Source: Aliivibrio finisterrensis_A
GTDB lineage: Bacteria > Pseudomonadota > Gammaproteobacteria > Enterobacterales > Vibrionaceae
DNA length: 64,000 nt
Reading direction: 5' to 3' (one strand)
Assembly: GCF_004167675.1 (NCBI RefSeq)
Contig: NZ_SEZQ01000017.1
In this document: piece after piece, positions 8,854 through 17,954 of the stretch
How the letters are laid out: each line of letters starts with the position of its first letter
Numbering within the stretch: position 1 is the first letter of the stretch
Made by a program: the position numbers and the translations under genes
Notes under the pieces: model-generated
Databases searched by the model: none
What the model saw: only the letters and a program-made list of their open reading frames with translations
Told to the model about the DNA's origin: nothing

Positions 8854-10735
8854 CTTTTTTTAATAAACCGTGTTTCTTTAAATGAACTAATAAAATTGAA
8901 ATCGCAGCTGGAGTGATACCTGAGATACGAGAAGCAATACCAAGAGTTTCAGGTTTCGCATCACTTAATTTAGCAACCACTTCATTTGAAAGGCCTTTTA
9001 CTTCTTTGTAATTAAGATCTAAAGGCAATTTTGTATTTTCATGACGTAATGACTTTTCAATTTCATCACGCTGACGCTGAATGTATCCGGCGTATTTAAC
9101 TTGAATTTCAACTTGTTCAGACGCTTGTCGATCCTCAATAGCAGGACCAAAGCCATCAATAGAGATCAATGACTCATAATTCACTTCAGGACGACGAAGA
9201 AGATCTTCACCACTAGCTTCACGAACGATTGGCGTTTTTAAGATCGAGTTAACTTGATCAATATTTTCTGATTTAGGATTCACCCAAATGTCTTTTAAAC
9301 GTTGACGTTCTTTTTCAATATTTTCTACTTTCTCGTTAAAGCGAGCCCAACGAGCATCATCAACTAAGCCAAGTTCACGGCCTTGTTCTGTTAATCGTAA
9401 ATCGGCGTTATCTTCACGAAGTGATAAACGATATTCGGCACGAGATGTAAACATACGGTATGGTTCTTTGGTTCCAAGCGTTGATAAATCATCAATAAGT
9501 ACGCCCATGTATGCTTCATCACGGCGTGGACTCCAACCTTCTTTGCCTTGAGCAAATAAACTTGCATTAAGACCGGCCATTAACCCTTGTGCAGCCGCTT
9601 CTTCATATCCAGTCGTGCCGTTAATTTGACCAGCAAAGAATAAGCCTTCAATAAACTTAGTTTCATATGTTGATTTTAAATCACGAGGATCAAAGAAATC
9701 ATACTCGATCGCATAACCTGGACGCACAATGTGTGCATTTTCAAAGCCTTTCATTGAACGAACGATTTGCAGTTGTACGTCAAATGGCAAACTTGTTGAG
9801 ATACCATTTGGGTATAATTCGTGTGTTGTTAAGCCTTCTGGTTCAATAAAGATTTGGTGACTGTCTTTATCAGCAAAACGCATTACTTTATCTTCAATAG
9901 AAGGGCAGTAACGAGGGCCAATACCTTCGATAACACCAGCGTACATAGGACTACGATCAAGGTTCTTACGAATCACATCATGTGTTTTTTCATTAGTATG
10001 AGTGATGAAGCAGTTAATTTGTTTAGGCTGCTGTTCATGATTACCCATAAATGAGAAAACAGGCGTTGGATTATCACCTGGTTGTGCTTCTAAATTTGAA
10101 AAATCAACGCTACGAGCATCAATACGTGGTGGAGTACCTGTTTTAAGGCGATCGATCCTAAATGGACGATCTCGTAAACGTTGAGCAAGAGTGATCGAAG
10201 AAGGATCTCCTGCGCGACCTCCAGAGAAGTTTTCCATGCCAATGTGTATCTGACCCCCTAAAAAGGTACCAGCCGTTAATACAACGGATTTAGCACGGAA
10301 TTTAAGGCCCATTTGAGTAATAGCACCGATAACTTTATCGTTTTCAATAATCAGATCATCTACTGCTTGTTGAAATAACGTTAAGTTAGGTTGATTTTCT
10401 AATACTGAACGAACAAATGCTTTGTATAGTGCTCTATCTGCTTGAGCACGAGTTGCTCTAACTGCTGGACCTTTGGACGCATTTAATGTTCTAAATTGAA
10501 TACCGGCATGATCAGTGGCTTGTGCCATTAATCCACCTAAAGCATCCACTTCTTTTACCAAATGGCCTTTGCCGATCCCACCGATAGCAGGATTACATGA
10601 CATTTGACCTAATGTGTCGATGTTATGTGTGAGTAGAAGTGTCTTTTGTCCTGTTCTTGCAGCTGCTAATGCTGCTTCAGTTCCAGCATGACCACCGCCA
10701 ATAACAATGACATCAAAGTTTTCTTGGTAAAACAT
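8846..10735 (-). CDS. mnmG: tRNA uridine-5-carboxymethylaminomethyl modification enzyme MnmG
   Basis: MnmG (GidA) is the FAD partner of MnmE; together they form the cmnm5 modification on U34 of several tRNAs. The 629-residue protein has the N-terminal dinucleotide-binding motif VIGGGHAGTEAALAAARTG at about residue 12, the conserved GCNP-type segment MSCNPAIGGIGKGHLVKEVD, and a C-terminal helical domain (ISGITPAAISILLVHLKK) used for MnmE and tRNA contact. It flanks oriC on the left and is transcribed away from it. Confidence 0.98.
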   Translation of the reverse strand: MFYQENFDVIVIGGGHAGTEAALAAARTGQKTLLLTHNIDTLGQMSCNPAIGGIGKGHLVKEVDALGGLMAQATDHAGIQFRTLNASKGPAVRATRAQADRALYKAFVRSVLENQPNLTLFQQAVDDLIIENDKVIGAITQMGLKFRAKSVVLTAGTFLGGQIHIGMENFSGGRAGDPSSITLAQRLRDRPFRIDRLKTGTPPRIDARSVDFSNLEAQPGDNPTPVFSFMGNHEQQPKQINCFITHTNEKTHDVIRKNLDRSPMYAGVIEGIGPRYCPSIEDKVMRFADKDSHQIFIEPEGLTTHELYPNGISTSLPFDVQLQIVRSMKGFENAHIVRPGYAIEYDFFDPRDLKSTYETKFIEGLFFAGQINGTTGYEEAAAQGLMAGLNASLFAQGKEGWSPRRDEAYMGVLIDDLSTLGTKEPYRMFTSRAEYRLSLREDNADLRLTEQGRELGLVDDARWARFNEKVENIEKERQRLKDIWVNPKSENIDQVNSILKTPIVREASGEDLLRRPEVNYESLISIDGFGPAIEDRQASEQVEIQVKYAGYIQRQRDEIEKSLRHENTKLPLDLNYKEVKGLSNEVVAKLSDAKPETLGIASRISGITPAAISILLVHLKKHGLLKKGE

Positions 10736-11158
10736 GAGTTGACCTTAGGTGTTATGAAAATAGTGAGAAGAATTTAATTTTAAGAGATCTATTTTACCCT
10801 TTTTATAGCTTGGAAAGAAATGAAAAAGTGACGAAGTTCAAAAATTAAAGATCACTTAATATATATAAGATCTTTTAAAGAGATCTCTTATTAGATCTAT
10901 TATATAGATCGTCGATCTCTGTGGATAAGTGGTAAATGATCAATAGGATCATGTACTTTAGTAAGATCCTAAGTTGTGATAAATCTTTGATCTTCGATCG
11001 GACTGCTTGAGGATAAAATTACTACTTATCCACAATGGGGGAGGGTGTTAGATCTTATTCAATGGATAACTATAACTTGATCACTGGATCTTTCTATAGT
11101 TATCCACATAGTAGGTGTCAGCTATTTAATAACTTTTTTGATCGGTTAACACTTTTTA
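10736..11158. other. oriC: Chromosomal replication origin oriC (chromosome 1 type)
   Basis: The gap between mnmG and mioC is the known oriC location in Vibrio and Escherichia. Sixteen GATC (Dam) sites are seen from 10786 to 11143. Three perfect DnaA boxes TTATCCACA are present: 10920-10928 (minus), 11026-11034 (plus) and 11100-11108 (plus); a weaker box-like TTATCCATT lies at 11061-11069 (minus). On the mnmG side the sequence is AT-rich with several 13-mer-like repeats beginning GATCT (10786, 10882, 10894), the expected DNA unwinding element. No RctB-type iterons, as would be expected for chromosome 2, were noticed. Confidence 0.93.
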
Positions 11159-11593
11159 TTAACAAAAATGTTGTTTTAACCACAATTCAGCAGGCTCTTC
11201 TGGAATACTATTTTGAGTCACATCTATTTCTAGTAATGGATATTTTTCAGTAGCACCAAGTTTAATCAATGTACTTTGTAGTGATTTACCTGCTGCACAG
11301 AAAGTATCGTAGCTTGAATCACCAATCGCAACGATGGCAAAATCTATTGTAGATAAAGCGTTGGGATTATTTTGTAATTGTTCAATGAATGGTTTGATAT
11401 TGTCTGGATAATCTCCAGCGCCATGAGTCGAAACGATGAAAAGCCAGAGACTATTACTGTCTATTTCATCTAAATTAGGTTGATTATGTATATCTGTTGT
11501 GAACTCCATTTCTTCTAATAAATCAGCAAGATGATCGCCAACGTACTCTGCACCACCAAGGGTGCTACCAGTAATGATTGATGCATTTTTCAT
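11159..11593 (-). CDS. mioC: Flavodoxin-like protein MioC
   Basis: MioC is a short-chain flavodoxin that binds FMN; in E. coli it has been linked to biotin synthase activity. The 144-residue protein has the FMN phosphate-binding loop at the N-terminus (SIITGSTLGGAEYV) and the 50s loop (FIVSTHGAGDYPDN) that contacts the isoalloxazine ring. It is transcribed towards oriC, as in other gammaproteobacteria, so its transcript runs into the origin. It is separated from mnmE by a terminator-like hairpin. Confidence 0.95.
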   Translation of the reverse strand: MKNASIITGSTLGGAEYVGDHLADLLEEMEFTTDIHNQPNLDEIDSNSLWLFIVSTHGAGDYPDNIKPFIEQLQNNPNALSTIDFAIVAIGDSSYDTFCAAGKSLQSTLIKLGATEKYPLLEIDVTQNSIPEEPAELWLKQHFC

Positions 11594-11603
11594 GAATTTT
11601 TCC

Positions 11604-11631
11604 TATAAAAAATGGGCTGTAATAGCCCATT
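11604..11631 (-). terminator. Rho-independent terminator after mnmE
   Basis: On the minus strand AATGGGCT-ATTAC-AGCCCATT is followed directly by a run of T. It lies between the mnmE stop and the mioC start, so mioC probably relies on its own promoter or on read-through. Confidence 0.8.
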
Positions 11632-11652
11632 ATTGTGTAATTTATTATTAGT

Positions 11653-13020
11653 TTATTTACCAATACAAAAAGAAGTAAAGATACGGCCTAGTAAGTCGTC
11701 TGAAGTAAATTCACCTGTTATTTCACTGAGATGTTGTTGTGCTATTCTCAATTCTTCAGCAAGGATTTCACCAGCCATATAGCCTTCAAGTTGTTGCTGA
11801 CCTATGTCTAGATGGTGAGCTGCCTTTTCTAGTGCCTCTAGATGACGACGACGAGCCATAAAGCCACCTTCTTGGTTGCCAGAGAAGCCCATGCATTCTT
11901 TTAAGTGGGTACGCAGAGCATCAACCCCTTCCCCCGTTTTTGCAGACAAACGGATAAGAGTAGGATCGTTTACATGGCAAATCCCCAATTCTTCACCGGT
12001 TTGATCTGCTTTATTGCGGATCACCGTCATCCCCATATTTTTAGGTAGACGATCAAGAAATTCAGGCCAGATCACTTTAGGGTCGGTAGCATCTGTTGTT
12101 GTACCATCAACCATAAATAACACGCGATCAGCTTGAGCAATTTCATCCCATGCTCGTTCAATACCAATACGTTCTACTTCATCAGAAGCTTCACGAAGGC
12201 CTGCTGTATCAATGATATGTAAAGGCATACCATCAATATGGATATGCTCTCTAAGGACGTCACGAGTGGTCCCTGCTATATCGGTGACAATTGCAGTATC
12301 TTTACCTGATAGTGCATTAAGAAGGCTAGACTTGCCTGCATTTGGGCGGCCGGCGATAACAACTTTCATGCCTTCACGCATGATCGCACCTTGATTCGCT
12401 TCTTGGCGAACCGCATTTAGGTTATCAATGATCCCTTGTAAATCACCACTGACTTTGCCATCGGCAAGAAAGTCGATCTCTTCTTCTGGAAAATCAATGG
12501 CAGCTTCAACGTAAATTCGAAGATAAATAAGTGATTCAACCAAGGTGTTAATCTTATTTGAGAAAACACCTTGCAGTGAATTTAAGGCTGATTTAGCTGC
12601 TTCTTCAGAGCTTGCATCAATCAAATCAGCGATAGCTTCTGCTTGTGCTAAATCCATTTTATCGTTTAGGAAGGCTCTTTCTGAGAATTCACCTGGACGA
12701 GCAGTACGGATACCGTCAATTTTTAGGATGCGTTTGATTAGCATATCCATGACAACAGGGCCACCATGCCCCTGAAGTTCTAAAACGTCTTCACCCGTAA
12801 ATGAATGTGGGTTAGGAAAATAGAGTGCAATGCCTTGATCAAGCTCTAAACCATTCTCATCTTTGAATGGTGCATATTCGGCGTAACGTGGTTTCAGTTC
12901 TTTACCAATAACCTCTAAAGCCACTTCTTTCGCTTTAGGGCCTGATACTCGAATGATGCCTACGCCGCCTCGGCCTGGCGCTGTTGCTTGTGCAACTATG
13001 GTGTCTGTATGTAATGTCAT
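11653..13020 (-). CDS. mnmE: tRNA modification GTPase MnmE
   Basis: MnmE (TrmE) is a dimeric, potassium-activated GTPase that works with MnmG on U34 of tRNA. The 455-residue protein has the N-terminal tetrahydrofolate-binding domain (APGRGGVGIIRVSG), a helical domain, and an inserted G domain with GRPNAGKSSLLNAL (about residue 223), DTAGLRE and NKAD. The C-terminus ends FTSFCIGK with the conserved catalytic cysteine of the CIGK motif. It is read after yidC across a terminator hairpin. Confidence 0.98.
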   Translation of the reverse strand: MTLHTDTIVAQATAPGRGGVGIIRVSGPKAKEVALEVIGKELKPRYAEYAPFKDENGLELDQGIALYFPNPHSFTGEDVLELQGHGGPVVMDMLIKRILKIDGIRTARPGEFSERAFLNDKMDLAQAEAIADLIDASSEEAAKSALNSLQGVFSNKINTLVESLIYLRIYVEAAIDFPEEEIDFLADGKVSGDLQGIIDNLNAVRQEANQGAIMREGMKVVIAGRPNAGKSSLLNALSGKDTAIVTDIAGTTRDVLREHIHIDGMPLHIIDTAGLREASDEVERIGIERAWDEIAQADRVLFMVDGTTTDATDPKVIWPEFLDRLPKNMGMTVIRNKADQTGEELGICHVNDPTLIRLSAKTGEGVDALRTHLKECMGFSGNQEGGFMARRRHLEALEKAAHHLDIGQQQLEGYMAGEILAEELRIAQQHLSEITGEFTSDDLLGRIFTSFCIGK

Positions 13021-13066
13021 GATTATTCTTAATGTCTATTGCTTGAGCATATTGTAAGCCGATAAA

Positions 13067-13098
13067 ACAAAAAAGGCGACCAATGGCCGCCTTTTGTT
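13067..13098 (-). terminator. Terminator between yidC and mnmE
   Basis: A GC-rich hairpin (GGCGGCC-ATT-GGTCGCC on the minus strand, one mismatch) is followed by six T. It lies 20 bp past the yidC stop, between yidC and mnmE. A-rich sequence on the other side would also let it act in reverse. Confidence 0.8.
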
Positions 13099-13118
13099 TA
13101 TTTCTTTAGGAATTCAAC

Positions 13119-14744
13119 TTACTTAGAGTGTAAGCCTTTTTTCTCTAGTGCACGATAAATCAGAGTCTGCTGAATTAACGTTACGATGTTTGATACCAAC
13201 CAGTAAAGAACTAGGCCAGCAGGGAACCATAAGAAGAATACGGTGAACATAACAGGCATGAACGTCATGATCTTCTGTTGCATTGGATCCGTTACTGTTG
13301 TTGGGCTCATCTTCTGGATTAAGAACATACTTGCACCCATTAATAATGGCAGGATGTAGTATGGGTCTTGTGCTGATAAATCCGTGATCCAACCAAAGAA
13401 TGGTGCATGACGAAGCTCAACAGATTCCATTAGTGCCCAGTACAACGAAATGAAGATTGGCATTTGAAGAAGAATTGGTAAACAACCACCCAGTGGGTTT
13501 ACTTTTTCTTTCTTATAAAGCTCCATCATTTCTTGGCTCATACGTTGACGGTCATCGCCAATACGCTCACGCATAGCAGTCAACTTAGGTTGAAGCATGC
13601 GCATTTTAGCCATTGATGTGTATTGTGCTTTTGTAAGTGGGTACATAGCGCCACGAACAATGAAGGTTAAGATGATGATAGCTAGACCCCAGTTCACAAC
13701 AATGCCTTGGATGAAAGACAGTAGTTTATGAAGTGGCGAAGCAATAAACCATAACCAACCGTAATCAACGGTTAAGTCTAGGTATTTTTGAGTCGCTGCC
13801 ATTTCTTTCTGCAGCTTTGGACCTGTCCAAAGTGTTGCAGAAAGCGTTGCTTCTTGACCTGCTGGAATTGTTACAGCAGGCATACGTACGCCAATGTAAC
13901 CGTAATCGCCCGCTACGCGTGACGTCAGTGTTGCGTCATTTACGTTGCGAGGGATCCAAGCTGAAGCAAAGTAATGTTGTAGCATACCCGCCCAACCTTG
14001 ACCGTTTGTCATGTCGATAGATAAGTTTTTATCTTCCATGTCGTCAAAGCTGTATTTTTTGTAACGAGTATCTTCTGTAGAGTAAGCACCCCCACGGTAC
14101 GTAGGCATCGTTAAGCTGCCGCCGTCGTCCATTAAGTTTTGCTTTAAGTTTGCGTACATTTCTACTGTTGCTGGTGCTGAAGATTGGTTATCAACCGTAT
14201 AATCAACATTGATAGCGTAGCTGTCACGTTTAAGAATTAGTGTTTTCGTATAAGTAATACCGTCTTTCACTAATGTTAGCGGAACGCGTAATTCGTTTTG
14301 ACCGTCAGCTAAAACATAATCTGTTTTTTGCGTAGTGAATTGTGCACGGCCGGTATTTGAATCGATACCTTGAGGACCGATAAGACCACTTTGAGCTATG
14401 TAGCTGTGCGTAGCATCGTTCTTAAGAAGAACGAACTTTGCTTTAGAGTCTAATTCAGCGTCGTATTTATTAAGAACTGATTCAATGATGTCACCACCCA
14501 ATGTATCTACTTTTAAAGTAAGTACATCTGTTGTGATAGTGATTAGCTTATCAGATTGCGCTGAATCAGCAGGCGTATCACTGTGTGCTGTTGAAGAAGT
14601 TGGAACATCACCATCCGTTTGTGTTTGTTGAACTGTACTAACTGTAGCTGGTTGCTGCGGATTAGTTTCTACTTGCCATTGTTGGAAAAGTAAAAAAGAA
14701 ACTAAAGCCAGTGCGAGCAACAGAATATTACGTTGGGTATCCAT
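13119..14744 (-). CDS. yidC: Membrane protein insertase YidC
   Basis: YidC inserts and folds inner-membrane proteins, alone or with SecYEG; Fo subunit c, encoded in this same window, is a classic client. The 541-residue sequence has an N-terminal membrane anchor (MDTQRNILLLALALVSFLLF), a large periplasmic domain rich in beta strands (about residues 60-340), and five C-terminal membrane helices including the conserved groove region around IILTFIVRGAMYPLTKAQY. The arginine of that region (R in FIVRGAMYP) is the conserved positive groove residue. Confidence 0.98.
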   Translation of the reverse strand: MDTQRNILLLALALVSFLLFQQWQVETNPQQPATVSTVQQTQTDGDVPTSSTAHSDTPADSAQSDKLITITTDVLTLKVDTLGGDIIESVLNKYDAELDSKAKFVLLKNDATHSYIAQSGLIGPQGIDSNTGRAQFTTQKTDYVLADGQNELRVPLTLVKDGITYTKTLILKRDSYAINVDYTVDNQSSAPATVEMYANLKQNLMDDGGSLTMPTYRGGAYSTEDTRYKKYSFDDMEDKNLSIDMTNGQGWAGMLQHYFASAWIPRNVNDATLTSRVAGDYGYIGVRMPAVTIPAGQEATLSATLWTGPKLQKEMAATQKYLDLTVDYGWLWFIASPLHKLLSFIQGIVVNWGLAIIILTFIVRGAMYPLTKAQYTSMAKMRMLQPKLTAMRERIGDDRQRMSQEMMELYKKEKVNPLGGCLPILLQMPIFISLYWALMESVELRHAPFFGWITDLSAQDPYYILPLLMGASMFLIQKMSPTTVTDPMQQKIMTFMPVMFTVFFLWFPAGLVLYWLVSNIVTLIQQTLIYRALEKKGLHSK

Positions 14745-14746
14745 CG

Positions 14747-15004
14747 TTATTGTTCTCTGTCTTTATGCTGCTTGGGTGGGACGGGGTCATAGCCCCCATC
14801 ATTCAAAGGATGACATTTTAATAGACGTTTGCCAGATAGCCAACACCCTTTTACTAAACCGTGTGACTTTAGTGCGTCAATTGCATAATGTGAACACGTT
14901 GGAGTAAATCGACAGCGAGGTCCAATCAATGGACTGATGACGAGTTGATAAAAACGGATTAGACCGATTGCTATCCACGAGAAGGGCGAGACAGGCGATG
15001 CCAT
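14747..15004 (-). CDS. yidD: Membrane protein insertion efficiency factor YidD
   Basis: YidD is a small protein that assists YidC-dependent membrane insertion. The 85-residue sequence has the family pattern: a short amphipathic N-terminus (FSWIAIGLIRFYQLVISPLI) and the conserved cysteine-rich core CRFTPTCSHYAIDAL, then KCHPLNDGGYDPVP. It overlaps the end of rnpA by 34 bp and ends 2 bp before yidC, suggesting tight translational coupling. Confidence 0.95.
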   Translation of the reverse strand: MASPVSPFSWIAIGLIRFYQLVISPLIGPRCRFTPTCSHYAIDALKSHGLVKGCWLSGKRLLKCHPLNDGGYDPVPPKQHKDREQ

Positions 15005-15327
15005 AATTTGTCTAATAGCTTGTTGAAGTCTTCGTTACTCAGATCTTGAGCACTCTTTTTAGCGATAACCACAAAGTCTTTCGCAGGTAATGAATGTTGC
15101 TTATTGCGGAAACTTTCACGCGTAATACGTTTGAACTTATTGCGACCTACAGCAGTTTTAATTTGCTTTTTAGGAACAGCAAGGCCTAAACGAGGGTGCG
15201 ATAGTGAATTTTCTCTGGCAAGAATGGTGAAGTGAGGTGAGCCGGCTCGGTGAGCTTGCTTGAAAACAGATTTGTAATCTTCGGGAGTTAACAAGCGTAA
15301 CTCCCGAGAGAAGTCGTAATTCATCAA
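14971..15327 (-). CDS. rnpA: Ribonuclease P protein component
   Basis: RnpA is the basic protein subunit of RNase P, which removes 5' leaders from tRNA precursors. The 118-residue protein has the usual length and the conserved RNR-type motif (AVGRNKFKRITRESFRN, about residues 58-74) that contacts the RNA subunit. It starts 12 bp after rpmH in the classic rpmH-rnpA unit. Confidence 0.96.
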   Translation of the reverse strand: MMNYDFSRELRLLTPEDYKSVFKQAHRAGSPHFTILARENSLSHPRLGLAVPKKQIKTAVGRNKFKRITRESFRNKQHSLPAKDFVVIAKKSAQDLSNEDFNKLLDKLWHRLSRPSRG

Positions 15328-15339
15328 AATAATCTAGGA

Positions 15340-15474
15340 TTACTTAGATAGACGCTTACGGCCTTTAGCGCGACGAGCGTTAATTACGTTACGGCCGTTC
15401 TTAGTAGCCATACGTGCACGGAAACCGTGAGAGCGTTTACGCTTAAGAACTGAAGGTTGGAAAGTGCGTTTCAT
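15340..15474 (-). CDS. rpmH: 50S ribosomal protein L34
   Basis: L34 is a very basic 44-residue protein of the large ribosomal subunit. The translation begins MKRTFQPSVLKRKRSHGFR and ends KGRKRLSK, an almost exact family consensus. It is the first gene of the rpmH-rnpA-yidD-yidC transcript, with two good promoters upstream. Confidence 0.98.
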   Translation of the reverse strand: MKRTFQPSVLKRKRSHGFRARMATKNGRNVINARRAKGRKRLSK

Positions 15475-15567
15475 TGGTATTACCTTTTACTGATCAGTAG
15501 TGTTTAGGTTTTTTGTATAAACCCGGCGTGGGACGTACATTCCGACGCCTCTCAACAAAGAGGCGGA

Positions 15568-15596
15568 ATTGTAATCATTGACAGAAAAATAGTCAA
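15568..15596 (-). promoter_or_regulatory. rpmH promoter, proximal
   Basis: On the minus strand TTGACT (15591-15596) and TACAAT (15568-15573) are separated by exactly 17 bp, a near-consensus sigma-70 promoter. It would give a leader of about 85 nt before rpmH. Confidence 0.8.
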
Positions 15597-15627
15597 TAAG
15601 AGGTTCCACGATTTTTCCGGACGGTGA

Positions 15628-15655
15628 ATTATACGTTTTGTGAGCCAGAGCGCAA
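15628..15655 (-). promoter_or_regulatory. rpmH promoter, distal candidate
   Basis: On the minus strand a perfect TATAAT (15628-15633) follows TTGCGC (15650-15655) with a 16-bp spacer. It lies immediately after the stop of the ABC transporter ATPase gene. Two tandem promoters before rpmH would fit the multiple rpmH promoters known in E. coli. Confidence 0.55.
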
Positions 15656-15661
15656 GGATCT

Positions 15662-16399
15662 TTATGCGATCCCGACCTGATTCAAGAATTTTTTTAATTT
15701 AGGATCCTGTGGATAACCAAAAATTTGCTCTGGGGTTCCTTGTTCCACGATCTTTCCATCTGCCATATAGATAACTTTATCGGCGACTTCTTTTGCAAAT
15801 TGCATTTCATGAGTTACAACCAGCATGGTTTGATGTTGAGTGGCCAGTTTTTTCATTAACGTCAGCACTTCATTAACCCATTCAGGATCAAGTGCTGACG
15901 TGGGTTCATCAAATAATAGCAGTTCTGCTTCTAAGGCCATTGCTCGTCCAATACCAACGCGCTGTTGTTGGCCTCCAGAAAGCGCTGAAGGGTAGTTATC
16001 CCCTTTATCACCAAGCCCAATATCATCTAAAATTTGTTGTGCTCTTTTAAGGGCATCTGCCTTATTCCACTTGTGGACAGTTATTAGGCCTTCAGCAATA
16101 TTCTGTCGAGCGGTTAAATGTGAAAAAAGAGCATAGTTTTGGAAGATAAACCCTGTTTTTCGTCGTAATGCAATGATTTCTGCTTTGGTATTTTTTTCAC
16201 TGTCGACGCTAATATCATCAATAGTGATGGTGCCTTTGTCGGCCGTTTCAAGAAAATTGACGCATCTAAGTAACGTAGACTTGCCTGTGCCGCTTGATCC
16301 TATAATGGCAATTATCTCTCCTTTATTTATGGTGAGGTCAATGCCTGATAGTACGTTTGTGTCCCCAAAGCTTTTATGTAGGTTGGTAATTTTTATCAT
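15662..16399 (-). CDS. Polar amino-acid ABC transporter, ATP-binding protein
   Basis: ATPase of an amino-acid importer of the GlnQ/ArtP/cystine (TcyN) type. The 245-residue protein shows Walker A GSSGTGKS (about residue 34), the signature LSGGQQQRVGIGRAMA, Walker B LLLFDEPTSALD and the switch histidine in VVTHEM. It overlaps the permease gene by 4 bp. The substrate cannot be fixed from the ATPase; the matching binding protein resembles cystine/polar amino-acid receptors. Confidence 0.93.
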   Translation of the reverse strand: MIKITNLHKSFGDTNVLSGIDLTINKGEIIAIIGSSGTGKSTLLRCVNFLETADKGTITIDDISVDSEKNTKAEIIALRRKTGFIFQNYALFSHLTARQNIAEGLITVHKWNKADALKRAQQILDDIGLGDKGDNYPSALSGGQQQRVGIGRAMALEAELLLFDEPTSALDPEWVNEVLTLMKKLATQHQTMLVVTHEMQFAKEVADKVIYMADGKIVEQGTPEQIFGYPQDPKLKKFLNQVGIA

Positions 16400-17067
16400 C
16401 GAACATACGCCTTATTTAATTTCACTTCAGCCCAAGTTTGTACTCGAGTAAGAATGATAACAACACCCCAATAAATCAGAGCTACGGCTAAAAATGCTTC
16501 AAAGAACTTAAAGCTTGAAGAGGCTTCCATTTGCGCTTTTGCCATTATTTCAGACACACCAAGGGTAAAGGCTAATGACGTGGATTTAATCATATCAATG
16601 AAATAGTTCATTAATGAAGGTAAAGCTACTCGAGTCGCTTGAGGAAGGATAATACGACGCATTGCTTGAGATGTTGTCATACCAATAGAAAGACTGGCTT
16701 CCATTTGGCTACGATCAATACCGATAATAGCTGCTCGAATACTCTCTGCCATATAAGCAGCGAAATGGAGTGTTAAACCAATAACAGCGGCACTAAATGC
16801 ATCTAATCCAATAAAAATAGGGAATACTTGCGGTAAGCCATAATAAAGAAGAAATAATTGAACCAGCAGTGGTGTACCACGGAAAAAGCTGATGTAAAGC
16901 TGGCTAAGTTGATCCAATACTGGCACTTTAAAGACTCTTAAGTTAGCGAGTACTAACGCCAGAGCCAAAGCAAAGAACAATCCCCATACCGCCATTTCTA
17001 ATGTCGTACCTAAATACTTAAACAGTATTGGTAAGAGTTCAATCATATACGCAAAATCAAATCCCAT
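16396..17067 (-). CDS. Polar amino-acid ABC transporter, permease protein
   Basis: Inner-membrane permease of the HisMQ/GlnP family. The 223-residue protein has about five hydrophobic segments and the ATPase-docking EAA loop EASLSIGMTTSQAMRRIILP (about residues 127-146). The stretch YISFFRGTPLLVQLFLLYYG is the conserved N-terminal signature of amino-acid permeases. A single permease gene implies a homodimer. It is coupled to the ATPase gene by a 4-bp overlap. Confidence 0.93.
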   Translation of the reverse strand: MGFDFAYMIELLPILFKYLGTTLEMAVWGLFFALALALVLANLRVFKVPVLDQLSQLYISFFRGTPLLVQLFLLYYGLPQVFPIFIGLDAFSAAVIGLTLHFAAYMAESIRAAIIGIDRSQMEASLSIGMTTSQAMRRIILPQATRVALPSLMNYFIDMIKSTSLAFTLGVSEIMAKAQMEASSSFKFFEAFLAVALIYWGVVIILTRVQTWAEVKLNKAYVR

Positions 17068-17130
17068 GATGTATCTCTATAAATTCGTTTGAAAAGTGGT
17101 GAGTCGCACTAAATATAGTAAGTAATAAAT

Positions 17131-17165
17131 AATAAACCCACTACGATATAGATAGTGGGTTTATT
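17131..17165 (-). promoter_or_regulatory. Intra-operon stem-loop between binding protein and permease genes
   Basis: A perfect 13-bp inverted repeat (17131-17143 and 17153-17165) around a 9-nt loop lies 36 bp after the binding-protein gene and 63 bp before the permease gene. It is followed by AT-rich sequence but no clean T-run. Such hairpins in ABC operons commonly protect the upstream mRNA end, giving more binding protein than permease; that role here is inferred. Confidence 0.6.
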
Positions 17166-17201
17166 GTAAATAGAAGTAAATACTTACCGAGTTAGTTTGA
17201 T

Positions 17202-17954
17202 TTATTGTGTTACGTCAGCATCAAACCACTTTTGCGATATTTTTGCTAATGTACCGTCTGCTCGCATTTCAGCTAATGCCTTATTAACTTCTTTTTGTAG
17301 CTTTTGGCCTTTTTCATTTTTTACAAACGGCCATGCATTTTCAATGGTCTCAAATGGTTCGCCTGCAAGTTGCAGTGGTAATCCTGATTTTTTAATCAGT
17401 TGAGCTGCTGATAGACGGTCCATCACAAACGCATCTGAACGGCCTAAAGCGACATCGTGCTCAATACCAGTATCGTAGGTTTTAATGTTTATTTGGCCTG
17501 ATTTATCGTTATCTCGCAGTAACTTTTCAAAATTAGAACCTAAGTTAACGGCAACGGTTTTTCCTTCCAAATCTTCAATACTTTTGATGCTGTCATTGCC
17601 TTTACGAACGGTAATTTGCGCACCGTCAACAACATAAGGGTCGGCAAATAGGTATTTAGCTTCACGTTCTTTGGTTTTGGTAATTTGATTTGAAATCGTA
17701 TCAATTCGGCCTGTTTCTAATAGCCCAAATAAACCAGAAAAACTCGCAGTTACGTATTCAACGTTATAGTCGTTACGGCGACCAATCTCATCCCATAAAT
17801 CAACCTCAAAGCCTTGCAGTTGATCCTGTTTAACGAAGGTAAATGGGAAATAACGGCCAGACATCCCTACTTTAACTTCAGTGGCTGCTTGAGCAAATTG
17901 AGTGGCTGCTAGTGTCAGTGTTAATCCAGTAAGAATGTTCTTTGTCCATTTCAT
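17202..17954 (-). CDS. Polar amino-acid ABC transporter, periplasmic binding protein
   Basis: Substrate receptor of the importer. I start at MKWTKNILTGLTLTLAATQF (250 residues); the next residues form a clear Sec signal peptide cut near AQA-ATEVK. The mature part follows the SBP family 3 pattern: VGMSGRYFPFTFVKQDQLQGFEVDLWDEI, then GRIDTISNQITKTKEREAKYLF and a DAFVMDRLSA segment. An in-frame ATG 7 codons earlier is less likely because it would add polar residues before the signal. Cystine or a related polar amino acid is the probable ligand. Confidence 0.92.
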   Translation of the reverse strand: MKWTKNILTGLTLTLAATQFAQAATEVKVGMSGRYFPFTFVKQDQLQGFEVDLWDEIGRRNDYNVEYVTASFSGLFGLLETGRIDTISNQITKTKEREAKYLFADPYVVDGAQITVRKGNDSIKSIEDLEGKTVAVNLGSNFEKLLRDNDKSGQINIKTYDTGIEHDVALGRSDAFVMDRLSAAQLIKKSGLPLQLAGEPFETIENAWPFVKNEKGQKLQKEVNKALAEMRADGTLAKISQKWFDADVTQ

